NCBI GenBank assembly: GCA_019054805.1
Contig: JAHQIY010000003.1
Coordinates: 3,906,001-3,970,000 of the forward strand
Length of the DNA stretch: 64,000 nt
Direction: 5' to 3'
Source: Brachionus manjavacas
Taxonomy: Eukaryota > Rotifera > Eurotatoria > Ploima > Brachionidae
Shown: positions 32,945-45,050 of the stretch, one piece after another
How positions within the stretch are numbered: position 1 is the first letter of the stretch
Layout of the letters: each line of letters opens with the position of its first letter
Position numbers and translations under genes: made by a program
The notes under the pieces: generated by a model
Seen by the model: only the letters and a program-made list of their open reading frames with translations
Database searches by the model: none
Told to the model about the DNA's origin: nothing

Positions 32945-35790
32945 TCTTTTACTGATTTATTTTTTTATTTATTTGTATATCTGTATCGAGTATTAGCTCT
33001 TTTAGATAAAAATGGCAAAATAGAATTAAATTAAAAGTTTTGAAAAAAAAAAAAAAAAAAAATAAAATATGATAAAAAGAAAAAATGAATAATGGTACAT
33101 GAGGTAATTTAAACATTTAGAAAATGGACGATTAAGGATCAGAAGAAGAAATTACAAGATAGCAACTACACAAGGAATATAATATTCGATGAAACGAGAT
33201 TCGAAACCTTCTCGGTATTTATTACTAGCCTGATTACCAATGGGACAGAATGACATAGTCCAGCCCTAACATATCTCTCACTCAACTCAAAAAATCGATT
33301 CGCAACTGTTAGAAGTTTTAATTTATTAAGGGCCTCGTGATGTAAAATGTTAGAGGGAATATCAAATTTAAGTTTAAGAATGGATCGAACAGCTGAGTTT
33401 TGAATTACTTTCAGTCTTTTAATGTTTGTTTCAGAAAAAGAATTTAGGCAAGGGAAATAATAGTCTAGAATAGACCCAATTAGGGATTTATTGAAGTTAC
33501 CGAGTGTTTTAGAATTAAGACCCCACTTTTTTTTATTTTGAAAATATCATGTAACAAGACTTTTCAACTGACATTTTCATTTTCCATTTGCAAAGCCATT
33601 CTTCATGTTCTTTAAGATACTTGTTAATCTTATTTTCAATGTTTCTTTTCTTAAAAATATAAAATGTAACGAATTCATCTAGAAAAGGTAAAGCTGTACG
33701 TCGGTATTTTCGGAACCCTAATTGTTCTTAAATTATCAGAGAGTTACTTTCAAGGAAATTGTAAACTCGTTTAAGTAACTTCCCAAGGTAGCTTGTGATA
33801 GTGAAAGGAAGCTCTTAAGTGAGCTGATTAATTTTTTTTAATATAGGGCAGAAGATTTTCTGATAATTTCTCCTAGTTTTTTTCTCTTCTTTAATCAATA
33901 TAACTATGTTTTTTAGTAAACTTGATTTGAATACTTTTTGAATACTTCTTGTTACAGATGACTAATTTGTAATAAAACGAGCTGCTGAGATACAAGTTTG
34001 TATAGGGAAATGATCAATTGTTATGTCATATTCTTTAAGAACTTTAAAGTCAACTATTGTATCTGAAAGTGAAGATGATATTAGGAAAAGGTCTAGGAGT
34101 ACAAAATATTCGCGTAATATAATTAATACCCATTTTTATTTTAAAAAAATACCAAAAATTTAATAATGCATCCATATATCAAAAAAAAAATTATTTTTGT
34201 CCAAAAAATAAATGTAAACAATAAAACAAAAAGTAACTAGTTAAAAAATAAAATTTGAGTAATTTTTTGTTTTTTTTAGTATATTTTTTTTTATTGATAT
34301 ATTTTTATTAAATTTGGTAATAAATATATTTTTTTGTGGTTTATCTAATAAAAATATTATGCAATATATTATTTTTTTATGATTTAATAAATTTATGGCA
34401 ATTTTTAATAAAACAGTTATATTTTTTATTAAATATATGATATGCAAGTGTTAACGTCCCAAAATATTCACTGTTAAACATATTGTAGGTTGGAGTTATG
34501 TCATTAATTACTGAAAGACTAAGTTTATTTAAAATTTTTTCTAAAGTATTGCCATTCTCATTTTCCTCTAGACATCCTTTTTGTTTGGTCTTTGCATTTA
34601 GATAACCCCTAAGTATAAAATTATCACAATTTTTTGAGATATTAAGAAAAAGTTCAAAAGGGAGAACTTTATTTGGGGCGTTATAAAGGCTGAAAATAAA
34701 CAAAGGACTATTTTGCATGTTAATTTTAATTCAGAGTAATTCAGCTAAAAAATTATCGAAAGAATGATCTTGAACAAACTCCCTTCTTAACTAAAATTGC
34801 TACTCCTCATCCATTTTTATTACGAGCCTTGACGAGTGGCTGATAATTTTTAAAATTGAAATAAAAGTTTACTAGGATCAATTTTTATTTCGTTGAGAAA
34901 AATAACATCAGAACTATTCTGAGCCAAGAAATGTTCCAAAAGTTTGATCCTATTAGGTAAATGAAATCAGTTCTAATGTGCAACTACTTACTTGTTTTCT
35001 AAAGAAGATTTATTAGTTGATTGATTCATTTTAATTATGATTGTAGTTGTCTTGTTTTGTTCGCTGAACGTTTGGTGTTTTCGATAAATGCGTCGGTTTT
35101 ACGTTTGGGTTATACTCATTTAAATTTAAAATTGAGTCTTGTGAGATAACGCTATCAAATACGTCTTCATCTACTTCTCGATCTGTTAGTTGTTTTTTTG
35201 GTTAGTTTTTCGATTCTGACTCTTATGAACGCTTCTGTTGGACTCTCGTGTTAGCGGATGTATTGTTTTTTACATTAATTTTGTTTTGCTCTACCAATTG
35301 TGGTTCGTTATTCGATTAATTTTCATTATTTTTTGGTAAAACAGGGGTGTTCAGACTTTTATCAGTCGACTCAGAAGATTGACGAGACTTTTGTTCGAAA
35401 TTTGAATTAAGCGGGGATTCTGGTATTTTTTGATCTTTTTCAAATAACGGGATGCGTGCTTCAGTGTCTTCTTTCAGGAGCGTTTTTGGGAAAGGTGGCC
35501 CTTTTGTTGACATTTGTCAGACTCTGACTCTTTGATCGGGCATTTCGCCACATTATGTCCGTCTTCATTGCAAAAATAGCATCTCGGTCTTTGTTCAGCA
35601 ATTGTAAAAACGCATTTGAGTCCGTAGATTATTGTCGGCCCTGGTAAACTTTGAATAGTATGATCGGCATCTTTCGGAAATGAAATTTTTACTCGTTTGA
35701 CTCCGTTTTTATGGGAAGATCCTTATTATGTTTCTTCTGAAATGTCTTCGATATTGAGATCAGCGATTTTTGATCATTAAAAAAATTCTA
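32945..35790 (-). mobile_element. LINE of the 47530-50065 family, nested in the pogo-like element
   Basis: Minus-strand order: ORF1 with a zinc knuckle (about 35610-35316), endonuclease pieces (NSSDVIFLNEIKIDP near 34930-34885; LFIFSLYNAP and NFILRGYLNAKT in 34718-34377), a large internal deletion, then the RT C-terminal region (33540-33180) and a 3'UTR. The end is a hairpin GAGCTAATACTC and a tail AAATAAATAAAA near 32955. The frame LFIFSLYNAPNKVLPFELF matches LFIFSLYDPPNVLLNFEFF of the plus-strand LINE at 47550. It entered the HTH region of the host transposase gene. Confidence 0.75.
35316..35650 (-). pseudogene. LINE ORF1 with CCHC zinc knuckle
   Basis: The minus strand near 35590-35540 encodes CYFCNEDGHNVAKC, a C-x2-C-x4-H-x4-C zinc knuckle. 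A Ser/Lys/Pro-rich open stretch follows (35513-35316: MSTKGPPFPK…). Upstream, GPTIIYGLKCVFTIAEQ-like sequence reaches about 35645. Stops and frameshifts break the frame. This is the gag-like RNA-binding ORF1 of the LINE. Confidence 0.65.
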
Positions 35791-36016
35791 ATGATTTATT
35801 TATATTATTCAAAAGGAAAAAAGATCAATTAAAAGCGTTAATTATCAAGAAAAAAGTTCGAGTTAAGTGTGAATTTTTTTAAAAATTTTGGATTTTTTAG
35901 TTCGAGATACCCGAGTTCGAGTTAAGCGTATTTGTTAACATTAGAAAAATAAGCTTTTCAACAAATGGTCTAAGAAGGCTCGAGTTATCCGAGTTCGAGT
36001 TAAGTGTGAAGCACTG

Positions 36017-39000
36017 TATTTTCGGATTAGGCAAAATTGCTCAAAACATTAAGCATTTTACGAAAGAAAATATATTAAAGTGTCATTTATTTATATTAAT
36101 TCGTCAACATAAAAATTAGTCAATTGAATGTATGAATCGTAAATTAAAAGTAATAGTTGTCATTTTAAGTAATTAGTTATCACATAATAAAATTAAATGT
36201 AATAAAGTAAAGAGTCACAAAAAAAATTTTAATCATAAAAAAATAAAAAAAAATATTTTCAATTATTTCATTACTAATGATTTTAATTCTTTTTTTGGTC
36301 GTTCTACTCCTCTTTATTTTCCTAAAGGTATGTCGCAAGCTTCAGCTGGAAAGGACTTGAATAATCCTTGGCTTTAATCAACACCAATTATATGCTTCCA
36401 CATTATTAAATTGGATAACAGCGCTATTGTAGGAATTTGCTGCTAGGGTAGTCTCATTATTACCTTCTTCTACCTCAGTTTCAATTAAAGTGTTCCTCAA
36501 GTTGTCATGAGTTTCGATTTATTCGTCGAAAGCCTCATGAATATCTTCATAACCCCCCGATTCCCCATAAAATTATTTATTGGGGTCGTAAGATTCGAGC
36601 CATGGTTCATTGAAATAAGTTACCATTTTGACTATGACAATTAATACATTTAAGTAACATTTAATCTTTTCAATGACAATTAATACATTTAAGTAACATT
36701 TAATCTTTTTAATGACAATTAATACATTTAATTTACATTAATTTTATTGACGTTTAATCAAAATAAATGACGCTTTAATATGCGGCCTTTACGAAATTAA
36801 ATTTTTTTTATATTTTTTTATATTAAATTTTGCACAATAGCGTGCAAAATTCTTCCATTCAAAAGTTATTAGCAAAGAATCGAATTGAAAAGAGCTTCAC
36901 AACTCCTTATAAAAGTTTGAACTGGATAATTTTTATTTTTTCCGCACAAGCTTTGGCTTTTTACATGAAAAATTTTAAATTTTATAACTGAATTACAAAA
37001 ATGAAAAAAAAATTTTAAAATATCATTCATAAGCTTGAACAAATCATAAGCTAAAACAAAATGTATCAATAAAAAATAAAGTTGACAATTGCTTTGTGAA
37101 TTTTCAAATAATCTGTATTAATTCTAAGCATATTTAACTCAATTTTTCAATCAAAAAAAATCTGACACATCATATAACATGATTTAAAAAAGATAGGAAG
37201 TAAACTGATAACAATTTTAACTTATGATAAAAATCTTTTATTAAAAAAAAGCCTCTTTGTAGATTAAAAAGGATACAATTTTTATTTTTGTTTCTAAGCA
37301 ATAATGTCAGATATAGTTTTGATTATCCAAAGTTAAATACAAAAATTTAATACATTTAGAAAAATCAAAATTAAAGTCTTTTATCATCATACAAGCAATC
37401 ATGAATTACTATTAACGAGTAAAATGAAATGATATTAATAAATTTTCAAATCAAAATTAATATTGTTGATTCAAAAAATCAAAGATTTAATTACTCTTTA
37501 ATTTTGGAAAAAAATATTTCAATACATTTAACAAAAACGGTATTACGCATTTTAAGTTAATTATACTTGAAAGGAAAAAAAATAAAGGAGTAAAGAACAA
37601 TTCTTGTAATTATTGAATTTTGAAGAATTCTGATAATTATTTTATTGATCTGTGAACCATTAAATGAAAAATAAAAAAATAATTAATTTCTATGCTATAT
37701 ATTTTGTGATTTGTAGTAAACTTGTAGTTGCAATGCTTGTTTACTGAAGTATAGACCTGTATTAATTATATATTTTTGTTTATCTGTTTCAAACAGGAGC
37801 TCCTTCAGCTTAATGAAAAATTGAGTTAAAATATAAAAAAATAGTCAAATTTCAATAAAATAAAAGAAAATATTAGAAATAAAATAAATATAAAAAATTC
37901 AAATAACAAAAGAAAGATACTGAAGGTAACTAACTAATCGCATAAGAAAAAAAACAATATGGGAGAAATTGGAAAACTGATTCTAATGTTCATCTAAAAT
38001 TTAAAATTTAGCTGTATGAAGAAATTAGTTGAACGTGACATTAGAAATCACTTTAATCTTTTTTAGAACAAATATCTAATTAATGCTTAGAAGTTTGGTA
38101 TTAAAAAAAATCAGATAATTCTGAATTTTTGATTTTTATTACTCAGAGAAACAAAGATAGACCCAATGTTCAGAAGAAAAATCATGCATTACTTTTTTGG
38201 CTTTTTAAAACTTATATATAATTTTAAATATGATTTTCAAAATTAAATATTTTTTAGGGCCGCTATTTTAATGGTTAGCATTATAAATTAGAATGGCAGT
38301 ATTTGAAATAAAGCGGCGGTATATTTTTAGGAAAAAAGTATTAAAGACATTAAGCCAGCAATATATAACAAAAAATAGCAGTATAGTTGTTAGAATGAAA
38401 AGTAAAAAAATTTATCAGGAAATATTTATGAATTTTTATTTTATTTTTTAAAAAATAAAAAAAGTAAATTCAACTGATTAATAATGCTTTTGTAGCTTTA
38501 CTTGGACTTCTACATTGCTTTTTCTCTCCTATAATAATTTTTTTCGCAGTTGGTGGTTATTTAACATATTTGAGATGTATTGCTATACCACCAAGATGTT
38601 TATAAACATATTTTTTGAAAAAACACGGACATGTGCAGTTTCTTTAAAGGTCAGTAATAAAATTAAAATGACATTAATTTTTTTTAATATTAGTTTCTTA
38701 ATTCAAGAATTAACAATTATTAATTTAATTTTGACAATGAAATCATTGACATTTATTTTTGATATTAAAATATTTTGACATTAATTTACAGTAAATTTAA
38801 GCAACTCTGTAAATTTCTTAATTTGTTTTTTAAATTAATTTAATTTATTATCCAAATAGTAGCATAATTTTTCAAAAATGACAAATATTTTGATGATTTA
38901 TGTTTTGGGTCATTTCGAGATAAAAAAAGAAAAGAGACAGACAAATTATTTTGAGTAAGTCCTTAATAAAATACTAAATCATTAAAAGTATTTTTTAATT

Positions 39001-39040
39001 ATTTTAATTAATTCTTTTATCAGAATAATTTAAATTACAA
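36017..39040. other. AT-rich intergenic region with one tandem repeat
   Basis: No gene recognised in 3 kb. It holds the 39-bp tandem repeat at 36635-36745 and a LINE-tail-like motif on the minus strand near 37777-37812 (gctgaaggagct, then aacagataaacaaa). A short pocket at 36330-36600 is less AT-rich but has stops in all frames. Confidence 0.45.
36635..36745. repeat. Tandem repeat, 39-bp unit, about 2.8 copies
   Basis: Units start tgacaattaatacatttaag at 36635, 36674 and 36713. The first two units are nearly identical; the third diverges after tacattta. Minisatellite-type array with no coding frame. Confidence 0.85.
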
Positions 39041-39176
39041 TTGGTTTAATTTTTTGTGTTTGAATTACAAAATGTATCCAATGTTGAAATAACATTGAAA
39101 AAGTGCGATGTTTTATATTTTTTTTTATATTTCTTTATTTTTATTTTATTTTACCTTATTTTTTTTTTATTAAACT

Positions 39177-39220
39177 CTGAAGGAGCATTAGCTCGGTACA
39201 GATAAACAAATAAATAATAA
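39177..39220 (+). repeat. Solo LINE 3' end (hairpin plus tail)
   Basis: GGAGCATTAGCTCGGTACAG then ATAAACAAATAAATAATAA. It is nearly the same as the 3' end of the LINE at 50029-50065. The pyrimidine-rich stretch before it resembles that LINE's 3'UTR. A severely 5'-truncated insertion. Confidence 0.65.
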
Positions 39221-39485
39221 CATTTTTTTTTCAGTTTCAATAAAAAAATAATTATAAGTTAATATTGAAAACATGAAAAACTTTTAATTTTTTTTTAATA
39301 AATTTTGACTTTGGGTTTGTGATATGATGATCCTTAAAGATAATATAAGTAGTATAAAAATTCATATATAATTCATATATAATTCATATATAAGTATAAT
39401 TATTCATTAGTTGAGTTTTTGTTAAAATGTACCAAACGAAAATTATCACTAAAGTCAAAATTTTATAAGAAGAAAACCAAGTTTT

Positions 39486-40100
39486 TCGGGTCTAGTCGCT
39501 TAGGTAAACTATGGTTCACCTTGAACAATTCTTGTTCTCAGGTTTAATGAACTATTAGTTCTCCTAATCTAAAAATTGTTCACCTAATTTAAAAAAGCTA
39601 ATGTAATGATAAAAAATAAGATAAATAAAATAATTACATAGAAAATTTAAAGTTTGGCGGAGTAGGTAAATTTTGCGAAATAGATGAATTTTTGTCCGCC
39701 AAAGGCAAACACTTGATGGGTGAAAAATTAATTTTAATTTTTAGTATTTTATGCTGAAAGGCAAAGATTTAAGTAGAGAGCGAATTTAGGTATTAGAAAT
39801 TGTTGAAAGAGTAATACCAAGTTAACCAGATCAGAGCAAATGCTAAGCTACTTCTATAACTCCTTCAAATTAAAAATCAAATAATATTTAACTAATTTTT
39901 AAATCAGTTTCGAGAATTAGGCATTCTATTAAATAGCTTTATTCAATTTAAAAATTATTCGTCTAATTCTATAATCTAAAAATTATTCGTCTAATTCTAT
40001 TTTGAACAAAAAAATTGGGTGTACCAAAGGTTCAAAAAACCTGGGAACAAGAATTTTTCGAATAATAAGTGAACTATAGTTCACCTAACCGACTAGATCC
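39486..40100. mobile_element. MITE-like element with ~60-bp terminal inverted repeats
   Basis: The left terminus GGTCTAGTCGCTTAGGTAAA and the reverse complement of the right terminus GGATCTAGTCGGTTAGGTGA align and continue through a shared TTCTTGTTC-C/T-CAGGTTT block. A possible 6-bp target duplication AGTTTT lies at 39480-39485 and 40101-40106. The interior has no open frame; it includes a 25-bp direct duplication (aaaaattattcgtctaattc, near 39948 and 39973). A non-autonomous DNA transposon is the best reading. Superfamily unknown. Confidence 0.72.
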
Positions 40101-40739
40101 AGTTTTCCAACGATTGAAACTTTAATCTGAATGAAATATTTTTCTTTTTTTTTCTTTTTTTTTCTTTTTAATCATTTTTTTATTTTATATTATATTACTT
40201 TATTTTTAGTTTTTAATATTTTTCTGTTCTGAAGGCGCATTTTATAAATGAAAAAATAAATAAATGATTTGTTTAAAAGTTAAAAAAGAGTTTTCAATAT
40301 ATTTTTCATATTTCAAAACAAAAATTAAACTCATTCTATTTCACCAAAGAGTTTAATTTCAGATATGAAAATGTTAGCTTAAAACTTAAAATAATTTTAC
40401 TCTTGAAACTGAAAATAAAATATAAAACATCGCATTTTTCAATGTTATTTCAACATTGGATACATTTTGTAATTCAAACACAAAAAATTAAACCAATTTT
40501 TAGCAAAAATTAATCAATATTACATACTTTAACATTTTATTGTTGTAAAATTTCGCAAAAAAATATCAAACTCTTAATGGATTTTTCTTTATTTTTAATT
40601 TTTAGGTTCATAAATAATAACAAAAATAGTTAGAAAATGTTAAATTTTTTTACAAATTTGATGTCAGATTATGTAATCTAACTAATAAATTAAATAATAC
40701 GTAATTTTACTCAAAATTACGTAAAATTTGATATTTGTA

Positions 40740-41420
40740 TTGTAACCATTGTGGTTGAACCTACAGGAAAAAAAGAGGAAATAATAAGGTAGCAATTACA
40801 CAATGAAGTGGGCCATTCAATACATCTTGATTCGAAACCCGCTTTGTATTCCTTTACGAGTCTGATAATCAATCGAATAGAATGACTCAGTCCTGTCCCA
40901 ACCTATATCTTACTCAATTAAAAAAGTCGATTCGCGACTGTCAGTAATTTAAGTTTACTAAAAGCTTCGTGATGCATGATGTTGGAGGAGGTAGTGTCAG
41001 ATTTTAATTAGAGGATAGAATTAACTTTTGTATTCTGAATTGCATGTGGTTTTCAGATACTATTTTCTGAAAATAAATTCAAGTAAGTAAAAGTCTAAAA
41101 CTGATCCGAATATTTATAAATTTCCTAGTGTATTTTGATTAAGATCCCATTTGTTATTTGACAGTATCTTAATTAGATTTAGCCTTGTGTTGCAATGTTC
41201 TTTAATTTGGTCTACCAGTATGTTAAAATCAAATTTAATACCTAGAAACTTGATTTCTTTTTGGCTTTCTATTCTATTTCGATTGATTTTTATGGTAAGA
41301 TTATCACTCTTTTTATTCCTTTTTTTAATATGACAATGCAGATTTGACAAGTTTTGTTTATACCTTTAGGTTCATCTTTATTTAAATTAAATAATTTGAG
41401 AGAGACTCTCAGACTATGAA
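40740..41420 (-). mobile_element. LINE fragment (family of 47530-50065)
   Basis: Minus-strand 41350-41114 encodes NRIESQKEIKFLGIKFD, ILVDQIKEHCNTRLNLIKIL and NKWDLNQNTLGNL, nearly the same as residues encoded at 49310-49490. Further down (41110-40780) is the degraded C-terminal region, ending near the codons for the final LINE residues. No 3'UTR hairpin is preserved here. 5'-truncated and 3'-eroded. Confidence 0.75.
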
Positions 41421-43283
41421 GAATTGATCCAGCCGTTCTTTTCAGCCGAATGATTAAATTGCAAATGAAAAAATTTTAATTTAGACGGAAATTTGAAATA
41501 TTTTATTTAGTTAATAATTTTTTACATTTTTTAATAAAAATTTAACCCAAAAAAGGAAAAGTGACATATTATTCGAAATAATTATTAAATTGACATTTAG
41601 TATTTTATTAACAAAAATATACTATAAAAATGAATTTTCTTTAAAAAATTGGAATTAAAACAGGGAATTGTTGTTTTTGCATACCGATAAAACTTTTTGA
41701 TATACTAGCAAAACTTTTCAGCATACCCATTATTCGTCCGAGCATATTAGCATTAAATTCAATACCTCAATAACATACTAAAATATTATTTACATAGTAA
41801 ATATCAAATATTCCAGAAAAACCTTAATACTGTTATTTTTCAGATAGATTAAATTTTATTTTGGATTATTTTTCACTCTTTGTTAAAAAACCGTTATAAT
41901 TTTTAAAAATTTAAGTCAAATGACTTTTTTTAGCAGCGAGTTAAAAAATTTGAAGTCAATTTTTTTAAATATTTATTTTAATTGAATTAAATTAAAAACT
42001 TTTATTATGTTATCTAAATATTTGTAAAATTAAAAAAATTAATTATTAATTTTTAACAGCATGTTAAACAGTATGTTAAACAGTTTCAAATTAAGCATGT
42101 TAAACAGTTTCTTTAACAAGCGTTACCACAATATCAGCTGTACCAATCTTACTGTGCCGTACCAACCATAGCAAGTATATTTAAATTGTCACAAATATGT
42201 TGATGAAAAAAAAATAAAAAAAATAATATTGTTAAATTGATTAATTTAATTACCTCATCTTTTTCTGTTGCCCTGTTACTATATTATATAGGCGAAGCTA
42301 GGCCGCGGTTATTAGTCCTTTCATATTCATGAGTGTCATGAATCTAGTTGCTAGTTTGTTAGTCTAACTCAACTGATTGATTGCTGGCGCCAAGTTAAGA
42401 AATATATAAATATAAGTTAAATTTGAATAAAAAGTGTTGATTTTGTGTTCTGAATAGAAAAATTTTATATCTTCTATGTAACACTACTGCCACTACTATG
42501 TCAAAGAGATCCAGTCAACCTGCAAAACAAAACTCTCTTCATAATAAAGTAAAAAAAGCTAATATTCAATTTAAACAAAAATCTTATTTTGTATTTTATT
42601 CTTTTTTATTATTAGCAAAGTAAACGATGAGAAATAAAATAATTAAATTAATAAGTTTAGCTAAAAATTGTATGGACAGTACGGTATGAATGGTACGGTA
42701 CGATCGATAAGGTGCGCCGCCGCTGATAATGCGATTTTCTGTTGCAATCATTTGGGCCGTGTCATTTTTAAAATACCCACTCATTTTCGGCATTAATAGC
42801 CACTTTTTTCTCATTAGTCATTTATAATCTTCAAAGGCTATTCTAATTTGGTTTGAATCATTATATAATTCATCAATTATCCTATCGCAGTAGTAAATAC
42901 TATTTTCAATGTTTGGCTTTAGGTATCCTCAAAGTTTGTTTCTGAGTAGATTTTGTTCAAATTTTAGAATTAACCTTTCCGTCAATTGTCTGTCTGAATC
43001 TTCCATCTAACTTTGGTCAACCCATAACGTCAGCAGTGACCAGTCGTGACAACATGACTTTATTTGTACCAAATAGCAGAACTCCCGTTTTCGCGTTTCT
43101 TGGTTGATGACTATTTTTCTAGCTATTATCGACCATGATCTGTCCATATAGCATTTGTATTAAATACAGTTAAATAATAAAACAAAAAAACGATCTTTAT
43201 TTTCTTCTAAGTTTATATCAATTACTTCCACTGCCATTTTTATTTTCAAATAAAAATTACACAATGAAAAAAAAATAATAGAA
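41421..43283. other. AT-rich region, unassigned; possible short regulatory or LTR-like segment
   Basis: No gene supported. A segment at 42266-42484 begins TGTTGCCC, has a TATA-like ctatattatatagg and AATAAAA, and ends TGTAACA. It could be a solo LTR or a promoter, but no target duplication or partner was found. Related GTACGGTAC/GTGCCGTACC words lie near 42155 and 42690 in opposite orientation. The part next to 43284 should contain the end of the Ty3/gypsy element, but I could not define its LTR. Confidence 0.3.
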
Positions 43284-44279
43284 TTAATCAAATTTTTTAT
43301 ATGCTCTTAACCGTTTAACACGGATAACAAAAATTTTGTTATCCTTTTCAATCGGATACGTTAAATTACTCAATCTAGCAATTACTTTATATGGAACTTG
43401 CCAAATCGGCAAAAGCTTTTGTGTGAACTCTTTTTTTAGGAACAGGCCAATTAACCATGACTTCTGATCCAACTTCAAAAAAAAGAGGTTTGTGTGTTTT
43501 ATCATATTGTTCTTTATAGTAGTTGATTCTTCTTTCGCTTTGTTGTTCTGTATTTTCATAGCTAATTCTAAACAGATTAAGTTGCTTTATTTTATAATCA
43601 AATTTATCTTCAGTATCATCTTGCTCGGCATTTCTTGCTCTACCAAACATAAGATCAGAATGCAAAACTGCATCTCGACCAAATAACAAAAAGAAAGGTG
43701 TTTCCTTAAAAGAGATATTAATGGTTACTCTCTCTAAATGTCTTCGATTAATTCATCTAAGTTATTTTGACTTTCCTTAACTAACATTGCAAGTGCGTTT
43801 GACAGGAATCTGTTAAATCTCTCAGTTTTCCCGTTAATTTGCGTATGCTTGCTTCTGCATTCCAGCTTATTAATTTTAAACTTCTTGCAAAGTGTTTTAA
43901 ATAAATTCTAGGTAAATTGAGTTCCCTGATCTGTTAATACTTTGCTTGGGCATCCATGTCGCGTAATTATCACAGAGTAGAATTTTCTAGCCACCTTTTC
44001 AGCCTCCATAGTACGCAATGGAAAAACCTCTACCCAATTTGTAAATAGATCAACGATAACTAATATATACTTAAAACCATTCGTTGACCTCTTAAGTGGA
44101 CCAAGAATATCCAAACCGACAATCTCAAATGGATATGAAACCTGAATTGGCTGTAACATTCCATTTTTAGCTGGTTGACTCGGTTTAACCCGATTACAGC
44201 TTATACAAGCGCTTACCCATCTCTTTATATCTGAATACATACCCTGCCAGTGAAACTTATCTTTTAGGTGATGATACAT
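43284..44279 (-). pseudogene. Integrase of the Ty3/gypsy element
   Basis: 44279-43908 has the zinc-binding C-x2-C (CISCNRVK) and the core block GLDILGPL..YILVIVDLFTNWVEVFPL, then TRHGCPSKVLTDQGTQF with the second catalytic Asp. A frameshift and stop at about 43905 interrupt the core. 43689-43284 contains MLFGRDAVL and, after another frameshift, a C-terminal chromo/GPY-like tail (IWQVPYKVIARLSNLTYPI). It joins retroelement cDNA to the genome in active relatives. Confidence 0.82.
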
Positions 44280-44657
44280 CTTGTCTCGACCTTCAATGCT
44301 TTTTGATGATAGTTTTCTAGTAAAACAGGTATTAATTGTTGTGGAACAGCTAACAAGAGTCCTTTTTCTCTTTTGAAATAGAGTATCGAGCCTTTGATTG
44401 TGAACCTAAGGGAGTAGTTCGAGTTAATGTCTCTTAAAAGGTTGTTGAAAATAGAATGTAAGTAGAGATCCTAAGATTGCTCTTCTATGATGTAAAAATT
44501 TAGAATGGAACTTTCTATTTCCTGTTGAATATTCCCTCCTAACAAGTAAGGATCAACATCAATTATATCAGGCTCTATTCTTTTTGGGACTTGTCTAGAT
44601 AAAGCGTCACCATTAGAGTTTTTAGAACCTTTATTGTGTCTTATTTCAAAGTTAAAC

Positions 44658-45050
44658 TCACTTAAGCCTCAGGGCCCACCTAACAAGTCGTGCAGGAGCT
44701 TGAGCTTCCATTAACCATTTCAATGATTCATTATCAGTTTCAATCAAGAATTTCAGTCCTATAAAAAATGGTCTAAACGGCTTACATTCCCAAAGTATAG
44801 CATCTGCTTCCTTCTCTCTTACAGTCCAGTTTTTTCCAGAAGGTTGTAAACTTCTGCTAATATATTCGATTAACTTTTCCTCTCCATTGATACGTTGACA
44901 AAGTACAGCACCTAACCCAACGTCACTTGCATCAGTTTGGACGATAAAAGGAAAGTTAAAATCTGGATGACTTAAAATCGGTTGTTGAGTTAATAAAGTT
45001 TTTAGTTTATCGAAACTTTCTTTTTGCTTTTTCGACCAAGCGTATTCCAT
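44658..45050 (-). pseudogene. RNase H domain of the Ty3/gypsy element
   Basis: WSKKQKESFDKLKTLLTQQP starts the connection; the RNase H core is FIVQTDASDVGLGAVL with the catalytic Asp, YISRSLQPSGKNW, REKEADAILWECKPFRP and ETDNESLKWL. The frame is open over 130 codons. It continues from the RT in another frame. Confidence 0.85.

Larger units (their letters stand above)
31925..36016 (-). mobile_element. Decayed pogo-like DNA transposon containing a nested LINE
   Basis: Left end TA|CAGTATTGTACACTTTACTC and right end (reverse complement) TA|CAGTGCTTCACACTTAACTC are inverted and both flanked by TA. Subterminal repeats of cgagttaa occur at both ends (31970; 35856-36000). Between them, on the minus strand, are remnants of a pogo-type transposase (32930-32660). 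Its DNA-binding region is interrupted by a LINE (about 32945-35790). The CAGT..TTAACTCGAA terminal pattern is typical of pogo/Tigger families. The two termini differ at many positions, so it is old. Confidence 0.6.
39041..40495. repeat. Long-range inverted repeat with ~77-bp arms
   Basis: Left arm 39041-39117 and right arm 40420-40495 are reverse complements with about two differences. Each arm includes a small palindrome AATGTT-N5-AACATT. About 1.3 kb lies between, including a LINE 3' tail (39177-39220) and a MITE (39486-40100). The arms may be the terminal repeats of a non-autonomous transposon or two opposed copies of one small repeat. Confidence 0.8.

Noticed and set aside
36635..36745. 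CRISPR-like array
   Set aside because: Units are directly contiguous with no unique spacers, and the genome is eukaryotic.
42266..42484. Possible solo LTR (TGTTGCCC..TGTAACA) with TATA-like and AATAAAA words
   Set aside because: No target duplication and no second copy in the window; noted in the region entry only.
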